Shown here piece by piece: positions 56,911 to 64,000 of a DNA stretch of 64,000 nt (positions are counted from its first letter, which is position 1; every line of letters begins with the position of its first letter). The translations under genes were made by a program, and so were the position numbers. The notes below the pieces were generated by a model. It was not told the origin of the DNA and searched no databases. It worked only from the letters and a program-made list of their open reading frames with translations. Source of the DNA: Streptomyces halobius (GTDB lineage Bacteria > Actinomycetota > Actinomycetes > Streptomycetales > Streptomycetaceae); the NCBI RefSeq assembly GCF_023277745.1, contig NZ_CP086322.1, positions 1,054,001-1,118,000 on the forward strand, in the 5' to 3' direction.

Positions 56911-56925
56911 TCAGGCGGCCGGGAT

Positions 56926-57276
56926 TCAGAGCCACCGCTGTGCCGACTCGACGCTGTCCCCGACACTGGTGTTGAACGCAATGGCGGCCTGGGGCGCATG
57001 GCGCCGGATCAAGTTCACGATCTGTTCGAAGAGCGGAAGCAGCGGCTCGGTCTTGCGGATCCCGCCGCCGACGACCACGACATCCCACGGCTGCTTGGTC
57101 AACGATGCGACGAGGGTAGACTCGGCCGATTCGTCGAACACGATCAGCGTCATGGCCGCGTCGATGCCGTGCTCACCGAACCGGGCCAGCTCCGCATCGA
57201 GCGCCGCGCGAAGAGCCTCTCCGTCGACGCCAGGTATCGCTTGCGGGTCGTAACCAACAATAAGTGCAGAAGACAT
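56926..57276 (-). CDS. Passenger gene of the IS5-type element, hypothetical
   Basis: 116 residues, MSSALIVGYDPQAIPGVDGE then AMTLIVFDESAESTLVASLT and WDVVVVGGGIRKTEPLLPLF, EQIVNLIRRHAPQAAIAFNT. An alternating strand-helix pattern with a VVVVGGGIR turn, like a small Rossmann or receiver-like fold. No recognised family. It lies wholly between the transposase and the right end, so it moves with the IS; expressed on the opposite strand. Confidence 0.7.
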   Translation of the reverse strand: MSSALIVGYDPQAIPGVDGEALRAALDAELARFGEHGIDAAMTLIVFDESAESTLVASLTKQPWDVVVVGGGIRKTEPLLPLFEQIVNLIRRHAPQAAIAFNTSVGDSVESAQRWL

Positions 57277-57328
57277 GCGGCCAACCTACCGAGCCCTACC
57301 CGAACATGATCCGTCGGACAGGCCCTAG

Positions 57329-57781
57329 GTCACCGAGCTCGCGCAGCTCCGCGTACGCACCCTGCAGTTGCTCCTCGTGGTGCGCCGACCGAACCCTGAG
57401 GCGGGCGACCCGCTCTTTCCACCAGCCCACACGCGACTCGCGGTCGAGCGTGGTCTTTCCTTCGAGCCAGGCGCGGAGCTCGACCTGGTCGACGTCGCCG
57501 GGGAGCCCGGTGGCAAGGGGTCCTTCGGGTTCCGGCATGTCGATGGGGATGTGCGACAGCAGCATCGCGGGGGTCGTGTCGAGCGCATAGGAGATCGCGA
57601 CGAGGTCATCGACGGTCACAGGACGAGCGCATCGCTCCATCTCCGCGAGGGCGTCGGCCGAGATCGGGTGATCGAGCATCCGGAGCACATAGGCCAGCTC
57701 GTCGACGGTCAGCTCGCGCAGCTGGCGGTAGTGGGTGATGGCGTCGGACACAGCAAGGGACGTGGGAAGGGACGACGGCAT
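57329..57781 (-). pseudogene. XRE-type regulator, N-terminal fragment
   Basis: From ATG 57781 MPSSLPTSLAVSDAITHYRQ, then LRELTVDELAYVLRMLDHPI, SADALAEMERCARPVTVDDL and VAISYALDTTPAMLLSHIPI, an XRE helix-turn-helix with helices at about 18-70. It continues with ARLRVRSAHHEEQLQGAYAE and is cut at GDL by the IS5-type element. Together with 55839-55972 it gives about 195 residues. A regulator of the neighbouring genes could thus be lost. Confidence 0.85.
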
Positions 57782-58402
57782 GCATCGATCATAGGCGCGC
57801 TCGGCGCGGCCCCCGGGTGAATCGTCACATAGTCCTGAGTCGTCGCCACATAGACGCACGACAGATTCCGGGAGTCGTAGCCTCCGCGTTCCCTCGGATT
57901 GAGGGTGGGTGCCACAAGAGGCGCAGCTTGGCGAAGAAGCTGAGGTCGGTCTTGTCGTCGCAGCCAGTTCTGCGCATGTCCCGCTCAGTGGCGCTCATTG
58001 AGTCGCAGTCGACTATCTATTGAATGACATTTCGACTCGTGTTTTAATAGAGCGACAATAGGCATTCGGTTCACTCTATACAAGGCAGGCAACATGTTCA
58101 GGCGCGACTCTTCCGCTGATTGCGGCGCGGTCGTGACCGAGCATGCCTCCTTGCCGAGTCGAGTGCGAGTCTCCACCGCCGCGTCTCGCGCAGTCTCGCT
58201 TCGTCCGACATCGCCTTACGGCGCGACGCCATGACGACCGAAACTCAGGCCCCGGCCGCACACCGGAGGAAGGCCGCGTAAAACCACCGGCGCGGGGAGG
58301 GGGCTACTCGGACTGCGCATCCGTGCTGCGGTCCGCTTCCACCAAGACTTCCGACCGCGCGTCCGCCGGCCGGAATCCACCACAGAAAACCCAGGAGGGT
58401 TC
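57782..58402. promoter_or_regulatory. Divergent intergenic region
   Basis: No gene. AT-richer stretch 58005-58085 with GTCGACTATCTATTGAATGA and CGACTCGTGTTTTAATAGAG; TTTTAATA and TATACAAGG could be promoter elements for 58403 (plus) or for the XRE gene (minus). A good RBS CCAGGAGGG ends the region. Confidence 0.4.
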
Positions 58403-58753
58403 ATGAGGTCTGTCATGCGCAGGGCCGCCACCGCAACTGCGGCTGGCGCGCTACTGCTTGGCGGCGCCGTCACCATGGCGCCAGCAGCGTCCGCGGCCCC
58501 CGGCAGTGGAAGCTGCACGGGGAAGCCGCCGTCTATCGATGTCCACACCTACGTCGAGTCGTCGAACGTGAAGTTCAGGACCGGGCCCGGCACCAAGTAC
58601 ACGGCCAAGGGTCTGCTCACCAAGGGCACGAAGGTCTACCAGCCCTGCACCAGGGGTGCTTGGTCGTACATCAAGGTCAAGACCGGTCCCCACAAGGGTG
58701 AGAAGGGCTGGGTCGCGGGCCGGTACCTCGCGATCCACATGGAACTGCCCTAA
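58403..58753 (+). CDS. Secreted SH3-like protein B
   Basis: 116 residues. Signal peptide MRSVMRRAATATAAGALLLG with cleavage after APAASA. Mature domain ESSNVKFRTGPGTKYTAKGL, LTKGTKVYQPCTRGAWSYIK and VKTGPHKGEKGWVAGRYL is a typical SH3b repeat (N.R.GPGT.Y...G....G..V) with two Cys (SCTG; QPCTRG). Same build as the proteins at 34266 and 61572. Likely cell-wall or peptide binding outside the cell. Confidence 0.82.
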   Translation: MRSVMRRAATATAAGALLLGGAVTMAPAASAAPGSGSCTGKPPSIDVHTYVESSNVKFRTGPGTKYTAKGLLTKGTKVYQPCTRGAWSYIKVKTGPHKGEKGWVAGRYLAIHMELP

Positions 58754-58904
58754 TCCAGCTCAGCCCTACGGATCTGCTGTCGGACCGGGCGCCGGAGTCA
58801 ATGGGAGTGACTCCGCCCGCCCGTCCTTGAGCGGTCTGCCCCCGCCGGGTGGGCGCGGCCAACAGCGTTGTCTACAGCTGGGCCCCGCCTCGTCTCAGGC
58901 TTCC

Positions 58905-58936
58905 AGCCCCCGGTGCTGCGAGCACCGGGGGCACCG
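58905..58936 (+). terminator. Hairpin between the two secreted genes
   Basis: CCCCCGGTGCT, CGA, AGCACCGGGGG: an 11-bp stem with no T-run. Probably ends transcription from 58403. Confidence 0.55.
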
Positions 58937-58968
58937 CCTCTCGCCACACTTACGACAGGAAACCTCTC

Positions 58969-59358
58969 ATGCGTCGCGCAATCCTGACCCGCACTCTGAC
59001 CGTGGCCGGCACTCTCGCCGTCTCCGGCATCGCTGCCGCGCCGAGCGCGCAGGCCGCCGCGTCCGCGTGCAGCCATGACTGGTCCGGCCCGCAGATCTGC
59101 ATCACCACTGACGGTGACTCCGGGTCAGAGAACCCTGGCCACGTCACGACGGCCTGGACCAACCCACCGAAGTCGCGGAAGACCGCCACCGTCTACATCA
59201 CCCAGCCGGACGGCTTCACCTACAAGATCAAGGCTAAGCGCTCCGGCGGGCAGATCATCGGCCACACGGTGCCAGGAGCGCAGCGGAACGGGAAGCTCTG
59301 CGCCCGATACAAGGGTTCCAGCCACACGGCGTGCGTAGAGATCATCGACCGGAACTGA
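58969..59358 (+). CDS. Small secreted protein
   Basis: 129 residues. Signal peptide MRRAILTRTLTVAGTLAVSG with cleavage after PSAQAAA. Mature part ACSHDWSGPQICITTDGDSG, VTTAWTNPPKSRKTATVYIT and GHTVPGAQRNGKLCARYKGS then TACVEII. Four Cys, strand-rich; no family recognised. It belongs to the run of secreted proteins 58403-61940. RBS AGGAAACC. 58754-58968 holds a hairpin-like CCCCCGGTGCT/AGCACCGGGGG (about 58909-58933), a likely terminator. Confidence 0.7.
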   Translation: MRRAILTRTLTVAGTLAVSGIAAAPSAQAAASACSHDWSGPQICITTDGDSGSENPGHVTTAWTNPPKSRKTATVYITQPDGFTYKIKAKRSGGQIIGHTVPGAQRNGKLCARYKGSSHTACVEIIDRN

Positions 59359-59541
59359 GTCCGTTTCCCCGCAGGCCCGTCGCGGACCACAAGCCGCCAG
59401 TGGGATCGCCAAGGAGGAATGGAGGGCGCGACCAACGCTGCGAGGCAGCACCCGCGCCCTCCCCTCCCCTCCTCTCCATGGCCGCCGAGCATGCGGGCGA
59501 GCCGTCGGAATCTCGTTCTACCAAAGCTGAAAGGGGCCCCG

Positions 59542-61488
59542 ATGCCCTCTAAGTCGCTGACCCCGCCGGTGTCGCAGGTGGACTCCGCCACCGCGGACGC
59601 CCTGTCCAAGCGATTGTTCGACTCCGAGGACTTCGGGCAGGTCCACGAGCCCTGGCGGCAACTGATCGCCACACCCGAATTCCGCTACGAGCCCGGCCTG
59701 TCCCCCCAGCAGCGCACCGCGCTCTCCTATCGACGCCTGCGGGCCGTCAACGCGATGCTCGCGCACTCCACCGAACTGGCCAGCGACGCGGTGCGTCTGG
59801 CCGGGGCTCACGAGTGGATCGCGGCCGTCGACCCGACGTGCGCTTCCCTCATCTCTATCCATCACAACCTCTATGTGGGTTCACTCGCCGAGGCGGACGA
59901 GAATCCCCTCCGCGTCGTGGACCGTGATCGTATTGGCGTGTTCCTGACCACCGAGACGGGTGCAGGAAATGACGCCGCGGAGCTACAGACGACGGCGACG
60001 TGGGATCCCGATAGCGACACATTCGAACTGCACACGCCACATGCCGCTGCGCAGAAGCAGATGCCCAACACATCGCCGCTCGGTGGGGGTAAGGACGGGG
60101 TGGTGGCCGCCCGGCTACGTACCCACGACACTGACCACGGCGTGCTCCTTTTCCACGTCCCCATAACCGACGATGACGGTCGCCCCCTTCCCGGGATCCG
60201 CATCCGCCAGCTGCCCGACCGATCCGGCGATCACCCTCTCGACCATTGCCTCACCTCTTTCGACCGGGTCCAACTGCCGCGCCACGCACTGCTGGAAGGC
60301 GACCACGGGCGACTTGACGCCTACGGGCGATTCACCAGCAGCGTCGAGAACCCGCGGGCCCGGTTCTTGGTCAGCATCCGCCGCGTGACCGCCGGCAGAC
60401 TCGCGATGAGCGCCAGCAGCATCAGCATCGCGCGAACCTCGCTGGACATCGCGACGCGCTACGCGCACCACCGCTACATCTCAGGCCGCCCCAACCGCGT
60501 CCCCATCGCGGCCCACCGCACGCACAGCGCACCCCTTATCTCCCGCATCGCCCAGGCGTACGCGATGACCCTCATTCACCGTCAGGTCCTGCACTCCTGG
60601 GCCCAGCACGACGAGCATGACCGCGCTCCGATCGAGCGAGACATCGCCATCATCAAAGCCTGGAACACCTGGAGGGCCAGGGAGATCGCCACCGAATGCA
60701 GGGAGCGCTGTGGGGCGCTCGGGCTCTTTCCCGGCAATGGCATCGCCGGACTCGCCTCGGCCGTTGACGGAGCGATCACGGCTGAAGGTGACAATGTCCC
60801 CATCATGGTCAAGGCCGGGGCCGAGATGCTTTTCGATCACGAGGTGCCACCCGCCGCCCCTGCGGTGACCTCGTTGAATGAGCAGCTGACCGGCATGCCG
60901 GAACTGCGCCACCTGCTCGCTGTGGCCGAGGAAGCGACTTTTGCCCGCGCCCGCGCCCGCTTCTGTGAGCACCCCCGCGGGCTCGCCCGATGGAACCGGG
61001 CCGGGCTGCCTGCTGTGGAGGCGATGAATCTCCATGCTGCCGGCATGGCAGGTGACGCCTTCATCTGGGCCGCCGAGGCATGCCGGGGCCCACAGGAACG
61101 GTATCTGGTCGGGCAGTTGGGCCGCCTCTTCCTCCTCCAGCAGCTTGCGCCTCACACCGGGCCGCTCATGGCCGATGGGCACCTCACTGGCGACGCCGTC
61201 AAGACGGTGCCCGACGCGATCGAGGAGTGCATCGCCGCGCTGACCCCTCACATGCTCACCCTCACCACAGCGTTCATGACCCCCGACGGCTACCTCGCCG
61301 CTATCCCCATCGCCCACCCCACCTACCAGCAGGCTCTTGACGACCCTGAAGCCCACTGGAACCGCGGCACCGGCACCACGCAGGACGCCGACCTCCCCGC
61401 CCGGGAAGCCACCCCGTGGTCTCTGCTCGCAATGCGGGCCGGCACAGCGAGCCCGAATGCCCCTCACCGGAGCCGGTCTGTCGCGTGA
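59542..61488 (+). CDS. Acyl-CoA oxidase/dehydrogenase-like protein
   Basis: 648 residues from MPSKSLTPPVSQVDSATADA. Features of the acyl-CoA oxidase group: FLTTETGAGNDAAELQTTAT (about 133-152), the FAD-binding middle domain, helical HHRYISGRPNRVPIAAHRTH, CRERCGALGLFPGNGIAGLA and AITAEGDNVPIMVKAGAEML with the catalytic-base Glu415 in the AEGDN motif. These enzymes make trans-2-enoyl-CoA or act in secondary metabolism. It stands between genes for small secreted proteins, with no other fatty-acid genes nearby, so its substrate cannot be guessed. Upstream frame (59419-59541) is not similar to the family. Confidence 0.82.
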   Translation: MPSKSLTPPVSQVDSATADALSKRLFDSEDFGQVHEPWRQLIATPEFRYEPGLSPQQRTALSYRRLRAVNAMLAHSTELASDAVRLAGAHEWIAAVDPTCASLISIHHNLYVGSLAEADENPLRVVDRDRIGVFLTTETGAGNDAAELQTTATWDPDSDTFELHTPHAAAQKQMPNTSPLGGGKDGVVAARLRTHDTDHGVLLFHVPITDDDGRPLPGIRIRQLPDRSGDHPLDHCLTSFDRVQLPRHALLEGDHGRLDAYGRFTSSVENPRARFLVSIRRVTAGRLAMSASSISIARTSLDIATRYAHHRYISGRPNRVPIAAHRTHSAPLISRIAQAYAMTLIHRQVLHSWAQHDEHDRAPIERDIAIIKAWNTWRAREIATECRERCGALGLFPGNGIAGLASAVDGAITAEGDNVPIMVKAGAEMLFDHEVPPAAPAVTSLNEQLTGMPELRHLLAVAEEATFARARARFCEHPRGLARWNRAGLPAVEAMNLHAAGMAGDAFIWAAEACRGPQERYLVGQLGRLFLLQQLAPHTGPLMADGHLTGDAVKTVPDAIEECIAALTPHMLTLTTAFMTPDGYLAAIPIAHPTYQQALDDPEAHWNRGTGTTQDADLPAREATPWSLLAMRAGTASPNAPHRSRSVA

Positions 61489-61571
61489 CGCCGCCCACGG
61501 CCCGTACAGCTGAGCCCAAACCCACAGCCTTCGCCAGCACAACCATCGCCTACGTTACGGAGACCACCACC

Positions 61572-61940
61572 ATGAGGACCCTTCTGCACAAGACGGCCGC
61601 CGCCGCGGCCACGGGCACCCTGCTGCTCGGCGGCGGCATCGCCACCGCGACAAGCGCAAACGCTTCCGACGCCGCTCCGACGGCCAAGGCGGATAGCTTC
61701 AACCAGAAAGTGACCTGCACGAAGGGAGCCGTACGGTCGAAGCCATATGGCAAGGGCAGCGTCAGGGGGCACGTGTACCAGGGTTCGGGCGACTGGGGCC
61801 ACATCACGGCCTCCGCACTTTTCAAGAGCGGTGAGATGAAGGGCACCATCGCCTACTGGTACGGCACCTGGCACCACGGCAAGAAGTCCGCCAAGGGCTG
61901 GGTCTACCTCAGCTGCGCGGACCCACGCGAGGAATCCTGA
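61572..61940 (+). CDS. Secreted SH3-like protein C
   Basis: 122 residues. Signal peptide MRTLLHKTAAAAATGTLLLG with cleavage after ATATSANA. Mature domain VTCTKGAVRSKPYGKGSVRG, HVYQGSGDWGHITASALFKS and GKKSAKGWVYLSCADP is an SH3-like domain with two Cys. Same layout as 34266 and 58403. ATG preceded by ACGGAGACC. It follows the acyl-CoA oxidase-like gene by 83 bp. Confidence 0.75.
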   Translation: MRTLLHKTAAAAATGTLLLGGGIATATSANASDAAPTAKADSFNQKVTCTKGAVRSKPYGKGSVRGHVYQGSGDWGHITASALFKSGEMKGTIAYWYGTWHHGKKSAKGWVYLSCADPREES

Positions 61941-62136
61941 TCCCGCACCGAAGCCTGTGCCTTGGTCCGTCTACCGATCGGGGCACAGTGCTTGGGTGTG
62001 CCAATTGGCACACCCAGCGGGAAGCCGGGGTCGAGGCCACGCCGCAGTCGCGATGCACCGTCACGCGACATTAGCGGCACGTACCAAGTTCAGGACCCGC
62101 TCCATCCTCCAGACCGCCCACCTTGGAGACACACCC

Positions 62137-62682
62137 ATGACCACTCCGCCGCCCCAAGGCGCGCCCTACGGCCCTTCGCCCGCGTACCCGACCGGGCACC
62201 CCGCGGACCTGTCGGCGGGGCAGCAGCCATCCCCCTACGCGCACCCCAGCTACGGGCACGCGGCCAGATATCCGGCCCACCCTGCCCCCGTGCCCGGTTG
62301 CCGGAGCTGCGGGGCACCGGCCGCAGTGAACTTCTCCGTCCGTGCCCATGAAGGTCTGCTCGTGGTGATGCGGTTCCACAGGCTGGACGGCCCCTTCTGC
62401 CGGAGCTGCGGGCGCTCGGTCGTACGACAGATGACGACCAGGACGCTCGCCCTGGGATGGTGGAGCCCGCTCTCCCTTGTGGCGCTCGCGCCGTTCACGC
62501 TTCTCTGGAACCTGACCGCTTACCGCAAATTCAGCAAGCTCCCCCCGTCCACACCCACACCAGGCCGAGAGTCGATGGACGAGGGTCCACCAGTGCTGCG
62601 ACGGCCGTTGGCATATGTGGCACTCATCCCGATGGCATGGGCCCTATGGTTCGCCACCGGGATGATCACGCACTACAGCTGA
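62137..62682 (+). CDS. Zinc-ribbon membrane protein
   Basis: 181 residues. Pro/Tyr/Gly-rich start (MTTPPPQGAPYGPSPAYPTG; YAHPSYGHAARYPAHPAPVP), then CRSCGAPAAVNFSVRAHEGL to GPFCRSCGRSVVR, a Cys-x2-Cys pair repeated (zinc ribbon), and two membrane segments (LSLVALAPFTLLWNLTAY; PLAYVALIPMAWALWFATGM). A common Streptomyces design of unknown function. RBS GGAGACACACC. The 61941-62136 stretch before it holds GTGCCAATTGGCACA, a palindrome (about 61997-62011). Confidence 0.75.
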   Translation: MTTPPPQGAPYGPSPAYPTGHPADLSAGQQPSPYAHPSYGHAARYPAHPAPVPGCRSCGAPAAVNFSVRAHEGLLVVMRFHRLDGPFCRSCGRSVVRQMTTRTLALGWWSPLSLVALAPFTLLWNLTAYRKFSKLPPSTPTPGRESMDEGPPVLRRPLAYVALIPMAWALWFATGMITHYS

Positions 62683-62840
62683 CGCGCCTGACACACCGCC
62701 GTCTTGACCTGCCGCATCTGCGGTGCGCAGCCGACCGCCGCTGTGTACCTCCGTGCGGACAGCCGGTCCTGCATCGGCCGTCGACGCACGTCGTGCTCGT
62801 CACTGATCTGGGCGCCGCCTGCATTGGAGTTGATGTGTCA

Positions 62841-62987
62841 ATGAAGTTGTTTATGCAGCGGACAAGTAGCGCACTCCACTATGTGGGCAACATTCTAGGG
62901 ACATCCATATTGGTAGGGGGTTACGTGCTGGCCGCTATAGCAAATCGGAGATTCTGGCAACGCTCAAAGCGACACCCTTCTCACTAA
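62841..62987 (+). CDS. Small single-TM peptide
   Basis: 48 residues, MKLFMQRTSSALHYVGNILG then TSILVGGYVLAAIANRRFWQ and RSKRHPSH. One membrane segment (about 16-34) and a basic C-terminus. Codon choice (TTG, TTT, ATA, AGA) and base content are AT-richer than the neighbourhood, suggesting foreign DNA. No RBS is clear; an in-frame GTG lies six bases upstream. Could be a toxin-like or membrane peptide, or chance. Confidence 0.4.
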   Translation: MKLFMQRTSSALHYVGNILGTSILVGGYVLAAIANRRFWQRSKRHPSH

Positions 62988-63087
62988 GCGTCCAGATAAG
63001 GCAGAGTTGGTATTCTAGACCGAACGGAGGCTATAGGTCATGCAACCCCAGCACTCTCTCCCACAGAATGCAGCGCTCGCCCAAAAA

Positions 63088-63657
63088 TCAGAGCAGAGCC
63101 AGTTCGTACTTGCATTGAGCGGCATCGGGCCGGCACAGGCCGTTGGTCCACTTGGAGAAGGCGTCCAGGGCGGCCGGGTAGTACTCGCGGAGCAAGGATC
63201 GTAGCTGGTTGGAAAGCTGCTGCCGGTTCCAGATCGCGTCCTGCTGGGCGCGGGCCAGGACGGCGACGGCGCGGGCCAGGTCCGAGTCGTTGGGCAGGGC
63301 GCGGTGGGCGTGCATGTCCGTGCGGAGGATGTTGGCGAGGACGAGGGCGTCGCCGGGGTCGGACTTCTTCCGCGAGACCGAGTGACGATCTCTGTACCGG
63401 GCAGCTGCCATCTGGTTGATCGCGAACACCTTGCGCTTGCCGGTCCGCAGCACCGCAACCAGCAGACCCCGGGACGTCTCGATCGCCACCGGGATCGGGT
63501 GGTCCTCGGTGTCGCCGTACTCGGCGAGCAGGTCCAGCAGGATCCGATAGCCAGCCGCATCGTCGGTAATGTGCCGCTTGGCCAGCAGCTGGCCGCTGTC
63601 GTCGACCAGGGCGACGTCGTGCGTCTTCTCGGCCCAGTCGATACCGCAGTAGATCAA
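63088..63657 (-). pseudogene. IS110-family transposase, N-terminal fragment
   Basis: MIYCGIDWAEKTHDVALVDD, AIETSRGLLVAVLRTGKRKV and KKSDPGDALVLANILRTDMH are the DEDD (RuvC-like) catalytic motifs of IS110 transposases. The frame ends at about 190 residues, after RQQLSNQLRSLLREYYPAAL and PDAAQCKYELALL, and lacks the C-terminal Tnp_20 domain with its Ser. A fragment left after deletion or a later insertion. Flanks 63658-64000 show no convincing gene. Confidence 0.82.
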
Positions 63658-64000
63658 GTTGCTCCTCCCCTGAGCAATGGATGTTTACGCTGGTCACGAG
63701 CACATGCGGGCCACGCAGCGACCTAATCCCAGGACTCGACACCAGGTCGGTCCGCCACCTCAGCAGCCGTTCGTGGCACCAGCTCACCCCACGGGCCTCG
63801 GTCTATCCGGGAGCTCGATCGGCTCGGGCGTAACGAGAGATCACCGCGCGGCGGGCTCGCACCACGAAGATCAACGAGCGAGCGCAGCAGTAGGTGGTGG
63901 CGGCCACGAAGACGCCGAACGCCGCCGATCTACACGTAGACGTCGATCGCCTGGTTCTCATAAGGCATCCGCCCGGCGCCCACACGACCGCCACCACCAC

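Larger units (their letters stand above)
55977..57324 (+). mobile_element. IS5-family element with a passenger gene
   Basis: 1348 bp. Perfect 21-bp inverted ends starting GGCCTGTCCGACGGATCATG, flanked by CTAG (55973-55976 and 57325-57328). Contains a two-frame transposase and, oppositely oriented, a 116-residue gene. It splits an XRE-type regulator. Confidence 0.87.

Noticed and set aside
1..64000. CRISPR array
   Set aside because: No series of equal direct repeats with regular spacers and no Cas protein.
63803..64000. 65-codon minus-strand frame at the window edge
   Set aside because: Arg/Thr/Ser-rich, no family, cut by the window end.

Overview
The window is high-GC actinobacterial DNA, most probably Streptomyces. 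Signs are third-position GC codon use, GTGA/ATGA-coupled genes, TatA-free but Ala-rich signal peptides, and families such as Ku, SH3-like secreted proteins and a virginiamycin B lyase. The density of mobile elements, broken genes and a type IV secretion-like operon suggests a large (perhaps linear) plasmid, an integrative element or a chromosome arm. No replication or telomere gene is visible, so the replicon type is an inference.

Layout. 0.1-2.1 kb: flanking genes (truncated dienelactone-hydrolase-like gene, a polytopic membrane protein). 2.4-15.6 kb: a Tn7-like transposon core read on the minus strand (tnsA, tnsB, tniB, tniQ) whose tnsB is cut into three pieces by two nested elements. One is a Tn554-like element (tnpA/tnpB/tnpC plus a VOC-fold passenger, 4889-10169). 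The other is a 3.4-kb large-serine-integrase element (10336-13741). Both insertions can be reversed on paper to restore an in-frame tnsB. In the serine-integrase element the attachment site lies inside a DUF5372-like gene, which becomes whole only in the excised circle.

15.7-17.8 kb: virginiamycin B lyase, a hypothetical gene and a second tnpC remnant. 17.8-27.8 kb: a minus-strand series of small genes of unknown function, several of them diverged paralogues sharing a CNCE / DG(h)RF signature. About half carry a single frameshift. The series is split by nested IS630- and IS701-type elements, next to which two tRNA acceptor/T-arm-like hairpins occur.

28-39.6 kb: lipoprotein, Ku, methyltransferase remnant, an IS1182 element, secreted SH3-like protein, then a left-to-right operon (ribbon-helix-helix protein, Pro/Glu-rich coiled-coil protein, HTH protein) and a type IA topoisomerase. 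A shared ~50-bp promoter/operator-like sequence precedes several of these units. 39.6-45.1 kb: a small module of DNA-binding proteins bracketed by long palindromes, interrupted by a second IS1182-type element carrying a yjdF-like passenger.

46.7-54.0 kb: a conjugation/type IV secretion-like operon: two-TM protein, VirB4-like protein with degenerate nucleotide-binding motifs, large VirB6/TrbL-like membrane protein, small membrane protein. 54.1-62.7 kb: lipoprotein/membrane protein, an XRE regulator split by an IS5-type element with its own passenger gene, a run of small secreted proteins around an acyl-CoA-oxidase-like gene, and a zinc-ribbon membrane protein. 62.8-64 kb: a small TM peptide and an IS110 fragment.

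Functionally, the topoisomerase, ribbon-helix-helix protein and VirB4/VirB6-like proteins fit a conjugative DNA-transfer apparatus. A relaxase, coupling ATPase and an intact secretion ATPase are not in the window.
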